Part shown: piece after piece, positions 19,003-28,700 of the stretch
Numbering within the stretch: position 1 is the stretch's first letter
How the letters are laid out: each line of letters starts with the position of its first letter
Assembly (NCBI GenBank): GCA_002551355.1
Contig: NTHE01000021.1
Span: forward strand, 51,296-115,295
Direction of reading: 5' to 3'
Origin: Streptomyces sp. man185
GTDB taxonomy: Bacteria > Actinomycetota > Actinomycetes > Streptomycetales > Streptomycetaceae
Length of the DNA: 64,000 nucleotides
The notes under the pieces: model-generated
What the model was told of the DNA's origin: nothing
Databases searched by the model: none
What the model saw: the letters and a program-made list of their open reading frames with translations, nothing else
Position numbers and translations under genes: made by a program

Positions 19003-20487
19003 ATGCGCAAGTCACTCACAGGGGTTCTGTCGCTCGCCGTGCTCATAGGCACGGTCGGAGCCACGGGGGCCTCGGCCGGTGCGGCCACCGCCGCGGAACC
19101 GGCCGCGAAGCGGAGCAGCGGAACCGCCGTCGGCGTCGAAGCGAGCAACGAGGACATCAAGGACCGCATCCTGGCGATCCCGGGTATGAGCCTGATCGAG
19201 GAGAAGCCGTACGCGGGCTACCGCTACTTCGTCCTCAACTACGCCCAGCCGGTCGACCACCGGCGCCCGTCCAAGGGCACGTTCCAGCAGCGCCTGACCC
19301 TGCTGCACAAGGACGTGAGCCGCCCGACGGTCTTCTTCACCAGCGGCTACAACGTCTCCACGAACCCCAGCCGCAGCGAGCCGACGCAGATCATCGACGG
19401 CAACCAGGTCTCCCTGGAGTACCGCTACTTCACGCCCTCCCGCCCGGCCCCGGCCGACTGGTCCAAGCTGGACATCTGGCAGGCCGCCAGCGACCAGCAC
19501 CGGGTGTTCACGGCGCTGAAGAAGATCTACGACAAGAAGTGGCTGGCCACCGGCGGGTCCAAGGGCGGCATGACCGCCACCTATTTCGAGCGCTTCTACC
19601 CGAAGGACATGGACGGCGTCGTGGCCTACGTCGCGCCCAACGACGTCGTCGACAAGGAGGACTCGGCGTACGACCGGTTCTTCCGCGACGTCGGCACCAA
19701 GGAGTGCCGCGACAAGCTCGCCGGAGTCCAGCGCGAGGCGCTGATCCGCCGGGCCCCGCTCCAGAAGAAGTACAAGGAGCAGGCCGCCGCCAACGGCTGG
19801 ACGTTCAACACCGTCGGCTCCGTCGACCGGGCGTACGAGGCCACGGTCATGGACTACACGTTCGCGTTCTGGCAGTACAGCCTGCTCGCCGACTGCGTGG
19901 ACCTCCCGGCCGACGCCAAGAAGGCCACCGACGATGACATCTACAACTCCGTCGACGCCATCTCCGGCTTCTCCGCCTACGCCGACGCGGGCCTGGCGAC
20001 GTACACCCCGTACTACTACCAGGCGGGCACCCAGCTCGGGTCGCCGGACATCAAGCAGCCCTGGCTCGGCAACCTGAGCCGCTACGGCTACCAGCCCCCG
20101 CGCAACTTCGTTCCCCGCTCCATCCCGATGAAGTTCGACCGGGGCGCCATGAGGGACGTCGACCGCTGGGTCAGGCACAACGCCCGGCAGATGATGTACG
20201 TCAACGGCGAGAACGACCCGTGGAGCGCGGAGCCGTTCCGCCTCGGCCACGGCGCGAAGGACAGCGCGGTCTACACCGTCCCCGGCGGCAACCACGGCTC
20301 GAAGGTCTCCGGTCTCCCGGAGGCGCAGAAGGCGAAGGCCACCGCCGACATCCTGCGCTGGGCGGGCGTCGCCCCGGCGGCCGTCGAGGCCGACCCGGCG
20401 AAGGCCAGGCCGCTGGCGAAGTTCGACACGAAGCTGGACCAGCGCAACGGCGAGATCGAGCGCGACGAGGCCACGCTGCGCCCGTAG
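19003..20487 (+). CDS. Secreted S37-family aminopeptidase (tripeptidyl aminopeptidase type)
   Basis: The 494-residue protein has a clear Sec signal peptide (LTGVLSLAVLIGTVGATGAS, AGAATAAEP). The mature protein is a serine peptidase of the Streptomyces PS-10/S37 group (PF05576). The nucleophile motif is GGSKGGMTATYFERFYP (S186). Later NGENDPWSAEPF and PGGNHGSKVSGLPEA carry the likely Asp and His. Family members release tri- or tetrapeptides, often after Pro, from the N-terminus of secreted proteins. AAGGGGAG precedes the ATG. The gene is monocistronic and faces a lipoprotein gene. Confidence 0.9.
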   Translation: MRKSLTGVLSLAVLIGTVGATGASAGAATAAEPAAKRSSGTAVGVEASNEDIKDRILAIPGMSLIEEKPYAGYRYFVLNYAQPVDHRRPSKGTFQQRLTLLHKDVSRPTVFFTSGYNVSTNPSRSEPTQIIDGNQVSLEYRYFTPSRPAPADWSKLDIWQAASDQHRVFTALKKIYDKKWLATGGSKGGMTATYFERFYPKDMDGVVAYVAPNDVVDKEDSAYDRFFRDVGTKECRDKLAGVQREALIRRAPLQKKYKEQAAANGWTFNTVGSVDRAYEATVMDYTFAFWQYSLLADCVDLPADAKKATDDDIYNSVDAISGFSAYADAGLATYTPYYYQAGTQLGSPDIKQPWLGNLSRYGYQPPRNFVPRSIPMKFDRGAMRDVDRWVRHNARQMMYVNGENDPWSAEPFRLGHGAKDSAVYTVPGGNHGSKVSGLPEAQKAKATADILRWAGVAPAAVEADPAKARPLAKFDTKLDQRNGEIERDEATLRP

Positions 20488-20517
20488 TCGCTCACGTCGG
20501 CCGCGCCCGTCGGTCCC

Positions 20518-21195
20518 TCACCATCCGGTGGACCGGCGGGCGCAGCCCACCGCCCGCTCCCCGCGCAGGGCGACGAACAGATCCGTGTCGTCCGGGCACT
20601 GCGCCCGGCGCTGCACCGCCGACTCCACCCGGTAGCGCGGGGCGCGGCCGCCCGCGTCCTCGCAGGCGGTCTCCGTGACCTCGCCCGCGCGGGAGGCCGT
20701 GACACAGTCCCCGACCACGGTCAGCGGGCCGCCGCCCTGTCCGGGGTCGCCCGGATGCGGGGGCTCCAGGTTCCGCATGCAGGCGTAACCGGTGGTGAGC
20801 CGGGAACGGGCCCCGGTGCCCGTCTCGGAGACATGCAGGACGAAGTCGGTGGCGTCCGGGCAGGGCGGGCCCGACGACGGGGTGCCGAGGTGCCGGGCGA
20901 GGACGGTGGCCGCGGCCTTCTCGCTGCGGCAGAACACCTCCCGGATCACGGGCCCCCGGGAACTGCAGTCGCCCGGCCCGAGGAACACCACCCCGTACGG
21001 TGACGGGCCGGGCGGGGCGGGGACGGGCCCCCGGTCGTCGGTGACCGTTCCGCCCGGGGCCTCGCAGGCCGTCAGCAGGAGCGCGGCCACGGCAACGCTC
21101 ATGGCCAGGACGGCGATCCGGGCCGGTACGGCGACCCGGGCCGGTAACGGGGCGGGCCGCCGGCTTCGGGCATCCGAGGACGTGTGCTCATCCAT
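20518..21195 (-). CDS. Putative lipoprotein
   Basis: The 225-residue protein has a long basic N-terminus (1-27), a hydrophobic segment and the lipobox LLTAC (Cys at about 44). The mature part has several Cys (GDCSSRG, VFCRSE, PPCPDA, YACMRN, GDCVTA, TACEDA, AQCPDD, VGCARR), consistent with disulphides outside the cell. I do not recognise a family. The start is preceded by a G-rich site (TTGGGGGG). It converges with the S37 peptidase gene, only 30 bp apart. Confidence 0.7.
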   Translation of the reverse strand: MDEHTSSDARSRRPAPLPARVAVPARIAVLAMSVAVAALLLTACEAPGGTVTDDRGPVPAPPGPSPYGVVFLGPGDCSSRGPVIREVFCRSEKAAATVLARHLGTPSSGPPCPDATDFVLHVSETGTGARSRLTTGYACMRNLEPPHPGDPGQGGGPLTVVGDCVTASRAGEVTETACEDAGGRAPRYRVESAVQRRAQCPDDTDLFVALRGERAVGCARRSTGW

Positions 21196-21319
21196 GAGAA
21201 CCCCCCAATACGTCCGTAAAGACGTACACCCGGCGCGGCCCGCCGGAGCGGGGCCACGCCAGGTGCGGGGGTGCTTTGCGCCGGCGACCGGAGGCCCGGG
21301 CCGTCCGGTCGCCGTAGGG

Positions 21320-23152
21320 CTAGTACGACAGTCCGTGGCCCACCGGGTACAGCACCTGTGTCGGGTCGTCCGCGCGCTGCACCGGAACCGGCAGGGCGCC
21401 CTCCGGCTCGGCGCGGCCCGCGATCACCCGGGCCGCGGCGCGCAGTTCGACATCGGTCCAGGAGTACGAGGCGAGGCTCGCCGCGACGCCGGTCCCGGTG
21501 AGGTGGGCGACGTCGTACGGGTTGCGGATCGCGACGGTGACCACCGGGACCCCGGTCGCCACGAGCGCGGTCACCAGCGTGCGTTGCGAGCTGCCCGCCG
21601 TGACGTTGTACGTCGCCACGACCACCGCGTCCTTGCCCTCGGCCGCCGCGACCGCTTCGGTGATCTTCGCCTGGTTCGGGGCCGTGCCGGTGGACAACGC
21701 CTCTGCCGAGAAGCCAAGTTCACCGAAGGCGTCTCTGAGGGTACTGGTCGGCGGGCCCGTCGTCCCGGAGGGGGAGGCCGGATCGGCGCCCACCACCAGC
21801 AGGTTGCGGTGGGTGCGGCGGGAGAGCGGCAGCAGCGAGCCCTGGTCGTCGAGCAGGGTCGTCGTGCGCTCGGCGATCCGGTCGGCGGCGGCCCGGTGGG
21901 CGCGGCTGCCGACCGTACGCTCGACGCCCCGGTGACTGACGAACGGGTCCCGGAACAGGCCGAGTCCGCTCTTCAGTCGCAGGATCCGCAGGATCGACTC
22001 CTCGATCCGCGCCTCGCTGATCTCGCCGCCCCGCACCGCCTCCAGCACCGCGTTCCAGGCCACGGAGAGATTCGGCGGGTTCAGCAGCTGGTCCACGCCC
22101 GCCAGCAGCGCGAGGACCGGCACCCGGTCGTCGCCGTACTTCGTGCGCACCCCCTCCATGCCGAGCGAGTCGGTGACCACCACCCCGTCGTAGCCGAGCT
22201 CCTCGCGGAGGATGCCGGTGAGGATCGGCCGCGAGAGCGTGGCCGGGTCCTCGGACGGGTCGAGGGCGGGGACCACGATGTGCGCGGTCATGATCGAGTC
22301 GATGCGGGCCCGGATCGCGGCGCGGAACGGCGGGGCGTCCAGCTCCTCCCACTGCGCGCGGGTGTGGTTGATGACGGGCAGCCCGGTGTGGCTGTCGGTG
22401 TTCGTGTCGCCGTGGCCGGGGAAGTGCTTGGCGGTCGACGCGACCCCCGCGCCCTGATAGCCCTTCACCTGCGCCGCGACCAGGTCGGCCGCCGCGTCGG
22501 GGTCGGAGCCGAAGGACCGCACACCGATGACCGGGTTGGCGGGGTTGACGTTGACGTCGGCGTCCGGCGCGTAGTTCTGGTTGATGCCGAGCGCGGCCAG
22601 CTCCGAGCCCGCGATCCAGGCCGCCCGCCGGGTGTCGGAGCGCGAGCCGCCCGCGCCCAGGGCCATCGCGCCCGGCAGCAGCGTGGCGGGTTCGCCGACC
22701 CGGCAGACGATGCCGTGTTCCTGGTCGGTGGAGACGAGCAGCGGCACCCGGGGACGCCCGGCGAGCGCGGCGCGCTGGAGGCCGTTGGAGAGGTCGGCGA
22801 TCTGGTGCGGGTCGCGGGTGTTGCGCGCCCAGGTGAAGTAGATGATGCCGCCGACGTGGTACGTGGAGATCAGCTCGGCGCCGGTGCGGACCCCGATCTC
22901 TTTGAGGTTCGCGTCGATGTCGGCCTGGTCGGGGTCGGTGGCCGAGTGCCCGTAGACCCGCATCACGAAGAGCTGGCCGACCTTCTCCTCCAGGCTCATC
23001 CCGGCGATGATCTGCCGCAGCCGACGGTCGGTGGAGGCGTTCGTGGAGTGCGCGGATGCGACGGAGGGGGCGGCGAGGGCGCCAGTGGCGGCCGCGGCCG
23101 TGGCGGCGGCGGTGGCGGTGAGGAGGGTGCGTCTTGAGGTGCGGTGGGACAC
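21320..23152 (-). CDS. Secreted GH3 beta-N-acetylhexosaminidase (NagZ-type)
   Basis: The 610-residue product has a Tat-type signal (SRRTLLTATAAATAAAATG). The GH3 catalytic barrel includes KHFPGHGDTNTDSHTGLP, which holds the His/Asp acid-base dyad of the NagZ subgroup, and VVVTDSLGMEGV with the nucleophile D328. A C-terminal GH3_C domain runs from about residue 420. It should remove terminal N-acetylglucosamine from chitin or peptidoglycan fragments outside the cell. Two inverted repeats in front of the gene suggest sugar-responsive control. Confidence 0.9.
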   Translation of the reverse strand: MSHRTSRRTLLTATAAATAAAATGALAAPSVASAHSTNASTDRRLRQIIAGMSLEEKVGQLFVMRVYGHSATDPDQADIDANLKEIGVRTGAELISTYHVGGIIYFTWARNTRDPHQIADLSNGLQRAALAGRPRVPLLVSTDQEHGIVCRVGEPATLLPGAMALGAGGSRSDTRRAAWIAGSELAALGINQNYAPDADVNVNPANPVIGVRSFGSDPDAAADLVAAQVKGYQGAGVASTAKHFPGHGDTNTDSHTGLPVINHTRAQWEELDAPPFRAAIRARIDSIMTAHIVVPALDPSEDPATLSRPILTGILREELGYDGVVVTDSLGMEGVRTKYGDDRVPVLALLAGVDQLLNPPNLSVAWNAVLEAVRGGEISEARIEESILRILRLKSGLGLFRDPFVSHRGVERTVGSRAHRAAADRIAERTTTLLDDQGSLLPLSRRTHRNLLVVGADPASPSGTTGPPTSTLRDAFGELGFSAEALSTGTAPNQAKITEAVAAAEGKDAVVVATYNVTAGSSQRTLVTALVATGVPVVTVAIRNPYDVAHLTGTGVAASLASYSWTDVELRAAARVIAGRAEPEGALPVPVQRADDPTQVLYPVGHGLSY

Positions 23153-23178
23153 GTGAGCTCCTTCCCTGGGTGAAAGAA

Positions 23179-23216
23179 ACTTCCAAGGAAGTACGCTTAT
23201 AGGGAAAGTAACTTCC
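23179..23216 (-). promoter_or_regulatory. Paired inverted repeats in the GH3 promoter
   Basis: ACTTCCAAGGAAGT (23179-23192) and GGAAAGTAACTTCC (23203-23216) are two related dyads whose starts lie 24 bp apart. TATAAG (minus strand, 23201-23196) between them could be the -10 element. A repressor on either dyad would block the gene. The regulator is not identifiable; RpiR-type or GntR-type is possible. Confidence 0.5.
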
Positions 23217-23258
23217 GGTCAAGAGTCCGGGCCGCCCGTGCCACGACCCGCACGCGAA

Positions 23259-23306
23259 CGGGTGGACGGGATCGGACCCGATTGCCGGTCCGATCCCGTC
23301 CACCCG
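23259..23306 (-). terminator. Perfect 20-bp hairpin terminator
   Basis: CGGGTGGACGGGATCGGACC (23259-23278) is the exact reverse complement of 23287-23306, with an 8-base loop. It lies 50 bases beyond the stop of the minus-strand isomerase gene and upstream of the GH3 promoter, so it separates the two units. Confidence 0.88.
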
Positions 23307-23357
23307 TCCACGTGTGCGGGAGACGCCGTTTCGCCGCCCCGCCGATGCCCGATTCCG

Positions 23358-24146
23358 CTACTGCTTCGGCGCTCCCAGCCGCAGCAGGTACTCGCGGCCG
23401 GCGCCCAGCAGCCCCGGCAGCTCCGCCGCCCCCGGGTGCCAGCGCTTCTCGTACTCCCAGCACACCCACGTGTCCGGACCCGGCCCGTCCAGGCACTCCG
23501 CCAGCGGAAGCGCTCCGGAGCCCAGCGCCAGCGGAGTGAGGTCCTCCGCCGACGCGACGTCCTTCACCTGGATGTAGCCCAGGTGCGGGGCGAGCACCGC
23601 ATGGCTGGCGGCCGGCTCCTCACCGGCGAGCCAGGTGTGCAGCACGTCCCAGATCGCACCGACCCGGGGGTGCCCGACCGTGGCGACGACCCGGGCGGCA
23701 TCCAGGCCCGCGCGGTGCGAGTCGTGGGTCTCCAGCAGGATGCCGACGCCCATGTCGGCGGCGGCCGGGGCGGCCGCGCCGAGCCGCCTGGCGGCGGTCG
23801 CGTCGGCCTCCGCCTGCTCCTGGTCGCCGCCGCCGGGGAAGACCCGGACGTAGGACGCGCCCAGGTCCCGGGCGAGCTTCACCAGCTCGGACAGCTCCGC
23901 CAGGACCGGTTCGTCGTCGCCCTCGGCGGCCACCTGCACGTACCCCGCGAGGGCCAGGATCTCCACGCCGCCGGCCTTGAACGCCTCGACCACATCGGCC
24001 CGTTCCAGCGACGAGAGCCCCAGGTGCACGGGCTCCTCGGGGTGGACGCGCAGCTCCACCCCCTGGTAGCCGTTCCCGGCGGCGAGCCGGACGACCTCGG
24101 CGACCGGCGTCCCCGGCACTCCGAGGGTGGAGAATGCGAGCTTCAT
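23358..24146 (-). CDS. Sugar phosphate isomerase/epimerase family TIM-barrel protein
   Basis: The 262-residue protein belongs to the AP_endonuc_2/xylose-isomerase-like barrel family: KLAFSTLGVPG at the N-terminus, VELRVHP, a LLETHDSH metal-binding strand, IWDVLHTW and YIQVKD. Glu and His residues in these strands are the usual divalent-metal ligands. The substrate is unknown. It lies 110 bp downstream of the GAF gene and has its own terminator. It could be the last gene of that operon or separate. Confidence 0.82.
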   Translation of the reverse strand: MKLAFSTLGVPGTPVAEVVRLAAGNGYQGVELRVHPEEPVHLGLSSLERADVVEAFKAGGVEILALAGYVQVAAEGDDEPVLAELSELVKLARDLGASYVRVFPGGGDQEQAEADATAARRLGAAAPAAADMGVGILLETHDSHRAGLDAARVVATVGHPRVGAIWDVLHTWLAGEEPAASHAVLAPHLGYIQVKDVASAEDLTPLALGSGALPLAECLDGPGPDTWVCWEYEKRWHPGAAELPGLLGAGREYLLRLGAPKQ

Positions 24147-24256
24147 CGTGCGTGTCCTTCCCTTGTGCCGACGCCCCGCTCCTGCCCGTCGGGCCGGTGG
24201 CTACTCCCCTGCCGGGGCCGGGCGACTCCCGTGCGCGGCCCGGTGCCGGGGCCGCC

Positions 24257-24868
24257 TCAGCCGACGCCCCGCAGCAGCCGCTCCAGGCTACCCAGCAGTT
24301 TCAGCGCGTCCTCGCGCCGCGCACCCTCCAGCGCGCCGTCGGCGTGCACCGCGCGCTGCTCGGCCTCCCGCACCCGCTCCGGAGTGAGCACCCGCAGGGC
24401 CGCGGCCGCCTGCCGGGCGAACATCGCGAGCAGGTCCAGCTCCCGCAGGCCCGACCGGGCCTGCGGGGAGGGGTCCAGCACCTCCAGGACACCGAGGATC
24501 CGGGCGTCGCTGATGAGCGGGGCCGCCATCAGGGCGTTCGGCACGTACGCGGTCGACTCCGCGAGCGAGCGGTCGAAGGACGGGTCGGCGCTCAGATCGT
24601 CGACCACCATCGGCTCGCCGGAGGTCGCCACCCACCCGGCGATCCCGCGTCCGGCCGGGAACCGGCGCCCCACGAGGAACTCCTCGCCCTGCCCGGACAC
24701 AGCCTGGAAGACCAGCTCGTCCGCTTCCTCGTCCAGCAGGAAGACCGAACTGGCCTCGGCCCCGAAGATCGCGCGGGCCACGTCGACGACGGACTGGAGG
24801 AGTTCGTTGCGCGGCGCGTCGGCAGCGGAGGAGGGGGCGGTCACGGAATCAGTTCTCTGCGTCATCAC
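24257..24868 (-). CDS. GAF domain protein
   Basis: The 203-residue protein is essentially one GAF domain (about 25-165): a DLSADPSFDRSLAE segment and APLISDARILGVLEVLDP are typical. A helical tail rich in Arg/Glu follows. GAF domains bind cyclic nucleotides or other small ligands. The start (GTG 24868, or ATG 24865) overlaps the end of the subtilase gene by 20 bp, with AGGAGAT just upstream, so the two are cotranslated. A cyclase-domain protein is encoded in the same operon, so sensing of a cyclic nucleotide is an attractive but unproven idea. Confidence 0.8.
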   Translation of the reverse strand: MMTQRTDSVTAPSSAADAPRNELLQSVVDVARAIFGAEASSVFLLDEEADELVFQAVSGQGEEFLVGRRFPAGRGIAGWVATSGEPMVVDDLSADPSFDRSLAESTAYVPNALMAAPLISDARILGVLEVLDPSPQARSGLRELDLLAMFARQAAAALRVLTPERVREAEQRAVHADGALEGARREDALKLLGSLERLLRGVG

Positions 24869-25772
24869 GGGTATCTCCTGCCGGAAGGGAAGAAGGACGC
24901 GGCGCGTGGCGCACGTTGGCCGCGGACAGATAGAGAGCGTTCTTGAGCTGGAAGGCCGTCATCCGCGGATGCGCGGACAGGACGCGGGCGCAGAGCCCGG
25001 CGACGTACGGCGTGGCGAAGCTGTTCCCCGTGGTGCGGATGGTCCGGCCGCCCAGCCACGGCACGGTCACGTTCTGGCCCGGTCCGAAGAACTCCACCGG
25101 GGGAGCCGGGTTGTACAGGTGCAGTTCGGGGTCGTCCTCCTGGTGGCTGCCCACAGAGATCACGGAGGCGAACCGCCACGGGAAGCTCTCCACCGGAGTG
25201 TTGTGGGCCGAGGCGACGATCGCCGTACGGGAGAAGTAGGCGCTGTCGGCCAGGCTGTGCAGCTCCTCCGCGAACCTGGTGCGGGTCGTCGACAGGCTGA
25301 GGTTGACCACGTCGAAGCGCTGTTCCACCGCCCAGCGCAGCCCGGCCAGCAGGACGTCGCCGGTGCCGGAGAACCGCTCCCCGAGCACCCGCACACTGTG
25401 GATCTCGCACTCCGGGGCGGTCCGGCGGATGATGCCCGCGCACGCGGTGCCGTGTCCGCAGGTGTCCCCGGTCGTGGTCGGCTCGACGGTGATCCCGCCG
25501 CTCTCCCCGTCCTTGACGACCACCCAGGACCCGGCCAACGGGCCGACCAGCGGATGGTCGCGCTCCACGCCCGAGTCCACGACGCACACGCGGACGCCGC
25601 GCCCGGTGGCGGGCCCGGCCGGGCGGCCGAGCGGCGGCCCGGCGTCCGCCAGCACCGGTACGTCGTCCGGGCCGCGCCCGCGCAGACTCCAGGTCAGACC
25701 CTGCCCCGGGGCCGTACCGGTCCGCACAGGGCCCGGTTCCGTCCGTGTCCGTTCCGATTCCGTGGTCGCCAT
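24849..25772 (-). CDS. Subtilisin-like serine peptidase (S8), apparently cytoplasmic
   Basis: The 307-residue protein has the full subtilase triad: D66 in VCVVDSG, H107 in CGHGTACAG and S251 in GNSFATPYVAG. N191 (AHNTPVE) sits at the oxyanion position. It lacks a signal peptide and a propeptide. The first 55 residues are a polar, Pro-rich leader. The start (25772) has GAGAGGAGCTGA and lies 3 bp after the cyclase stop. In a RiPP operon an intracellular subtilase is a candidate leader peptidase, as with LanP-type enzymes. That role is inferred from context only. Confidence 0.88.
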   Translation of the reverse strand: MATTESERTRTEPGPVRTGTAPGQGLTWSLRGRGPDDVPVLADAGPPLGRPAGPATGRGVRVCVVDSGVERDHPLVGPLAGSWVVVKDGESGGITVEPTTTGDTCGHGTACAGIIRRTAPECEIHSVRVLGERFSGTGDVLLAGLRWAVEQRFDVVNLSLSTTRTRFAEELHSLADSAYFSRTAIVASAHNTPVESFPWRFASVISVGSHQEDDPELHLYNPAPPVEFFGPGQNVTVPWLGGRTIRTTGNSFATPYVAGLCARVLSAHPRMTAFQLKNALYLSAANVRHAPRPSSLPAGDTRDDAEN

Positions 25773-25775
25773 CGG

Positions 25776-28700
25776 TCAGCTCCTCTCCCTCGTCGTGGCC
25801 ATCGGCAGGGGCGGGCTCGCGAGGAACCCGGACACCCGGCGCACCCCCGGCAGATGCCCCTTGCCCGTGAAGTGCGCCCCGGCCGCCCGGGCCGAGGCCC
25901 CGGCCTCCGGCCGCCGGCCCAGGACGGCGAGCGTGTGCGCCCGGTCCAGCTCGGCCGTCGCCTGGACCAGCGGGGAATCGGTGAGCAGCGAGGCCCGGAC
26001 CGCCCGGTCCGCCTGCCCGACCGCCTCGTCGGGGTGGACCCGCGCCGCGAGCCGGGCCCGCAGCCCCGCCAGGTCCACCGCGTCCGCACGGCTCAGCCCC
26101 GACGTGTCACCGACCTCGGCCAGCCGGGCCGCCGCCCGGTCCTCCCGGCCCGCGTCCAGCTCCAGGCGGGCCGCGTCCAGCGCCACCGCGGCCCGCATCC
26201 CGACCGCCCCCGTGCGCCGGGCCGCCGCGTCCGCCCGGCCGAGCAGGTGCAGCGCGGCGGCGCTCCGGCCGAGCAGCGCCTCCACCGTCGCCCGGAACAC
26301 CGGGAGGAAGACCTCCGCCTCGGCGAACCCCAGCTTCCCGGCCAGCCGTTCCGCCTCGGCCAGGCAGGCGTACGCCTCCTCGGGCCGGCCCCGGAGCGCG
26401 TGCAGCACCGCCAGCGGGCAGTTGAGGGTGACCCGGACCGTGGGCCGGCCCGCACCGTGCGCCGCCAGCAGCGTCCGGCAGCGGACCACCGCGGCGGGCA
26501 CCGGAACCGGCCCGCGCCACAGCGAGACGCCGATCGCGCCGAGCGCCCCGGCGCGCTCCGGCTCCGCGCCGGCCAGCACCGCGTGCTCCAAGGCCCGCGC
26601 CTGGTCCCGCTCCGCCTCCTCGTGCCGCCCCGACCGCTGGAACTGCTGGGCGAGCCGCAGATGCGCCCGTGCCCGGCCGGCCGAGTCCCCGGCCGCCTCG
26701 AACACCGGGAGCACCGTACGGGCCACGGCGGCGGGGCCCGGCCCGGCGCCCGGATCCAGCACCGAGAGCGCGAGGCGGGCATGCGCGGCCTCCACCGGGT
26801 CGGACCCCGAGTCCCGTACCCGGCGCAGCAGTTCGGCCCCCTCCTCGGTGCGGCCCAGCGCCACCCGGACCTCGCCGAGCCGCCGCGCCGCCGCCGGGTC
26901 GCCGGCGCGCAGGTCCACCGCCCGTTCCAGCAACCCGTGGGCCCAGTGCAGGTCGGACCGGGCGGCGGCCTGCGCCCCGGCCCGGCCCAGTGCGGCGGCG
27001 GCCCGGTCGCGCAGCCGCCGGGCCCGGTCGTCCAGCAGGCCCAGCTCCGCCCGGTAGCGGTAGGCGCGCTCCAGATGGCCGCCGACCGCACCGTCGCCGC
27101 CGCGCAGCACGCTGGGCAGCTCCGCCGCCCAGGCGTGACGGTCCGCCTTGGCCCGCTTGGACAGCGAGGCGTACGCGACCTCGTGCACCAGTCCGCTGCT
27201 GAACCGGTACACCGCCTCCTCCTGGCCGCCCGGCGTTCCCGACTCCACCAGTCGGCGGCGGCCGAGCGCCGCCAGAGCCTCCTCGACGCGCCGACGGCGC
27301 TCCGGGGCCGCCGCGTCGGCGAGCTGCCCGCCTCCGTGCCCCTCCCCGGCCTGCACCGACAGCTCCAGCCGGACCAGTTCCGGTGCGGTGAACTCCCGGC
27401 CGATCACGGCGGCCAGGTCCACCACCGCACGCTCCGCCCTGGCCAGGGCCCCGATACGGGCGCCCAGCAGCGCCTGGAGCGTGGGTGGCAGGTCCCCGTC
27501 GGCGTCCGGGCTGCCGGTGCCGGAGACCGCCGCCGGGTCCGGCCGGTCGCCGACCAGGAGCTGTTCGAGGTAGAGCGGATTGCCCCCGGCCCGCGCCAGG
27601 AGCCGGTCGTCCACCGGGGACGGCCCGACGTCCGGACCGGCGAGACCGGCGGCGAGCAGCGCCGCCTCCTCGTGCGGCAGGCCGGTGAGCTGGAGGTGCC
27701 CGTCCGATCCGTCGGGCCCGTCCGTCCGTCCGGCGCAGAGCACCAGCACCCCCGCGCACCCCGAGCCGTCCGTCAGCCGGTGCACTGTGCGGACCAGCAG
27801 CGGGGCCGCCGCGTGCCAGTCGTCCAGCACCAGGACCACCGGGCGGACCCGGGCGGCCCGCTCCAGGACCGCCGCCAGGGCCGCGCACATGTCCTCGAAG
27901 GGCGCGTTCGGCGTGCCGTCGCGCAGCAGGCCCCCGGAGAGCAGGGCCATCGCGTCGTCGACCGCCAGCCCGCCCGCCGCGTCCCCCGGATCGCAGGCGG
28001 AGCCGGGCCCGGGTGCGGAGGCGGACGTGAGGGCCGTCAGGGAACGCACCGCGTCGGCCAGCGGGGCGAGGGTGCCGTGGTCGCCGTAACTGCGGCACCG
28101 CCCCGCGCCGTACACGAGCGCGCCGGACGCCGATCGCCCCGCCAACCACTCCCGTACCAGCCGGGTCTTGCCGATGCCCGCCTCCCCGGTGACCCGCAGC
28201 AGCTCGGCGCCGCCGGAGCCCCGCGCCAGAGCTGCGTCCAGGGACTGCCGCTCGGCGGCGCGGCCGACGAAGGGGACGTCGAAGCGGCGCAGCAGCTCGG
28301 GGTCGTCCGCCCCCAGCGCGAGCAGCCGGTAGGCCTCCACGCTGTCCCGCTTGCCCTTCAGCCGCAGCGGCCCGGTGGGCTCGGCGCTCACCGTCGGACC
28401 GGCGGCGCGCAGGGTCCCCGGGCCGATCAGGATCTCGCCCCGGCCCGCGTTCTGCTCCAGCCGGGCGGCGATGTTGACCGTCTCCCCGGAGACCAGGGCC
28501 TGCCGTGCGGTCGTATCCGAACCTGCCACCACCTGGCCGGTGTTGACGCCGATCCGGGTGGCCAGCTCGATGCCGAGGGTGGCGCCCAGCTCCTCGTTCA
28601 GCCGAGCCAGCGCCCGGCGCATCCCGAGCGCCGCCGCCAGCGCCCGCCGGGCGTCGTCGTCACGGACCACCGGTACGCCGAACACGGCCATCACCGCGTC

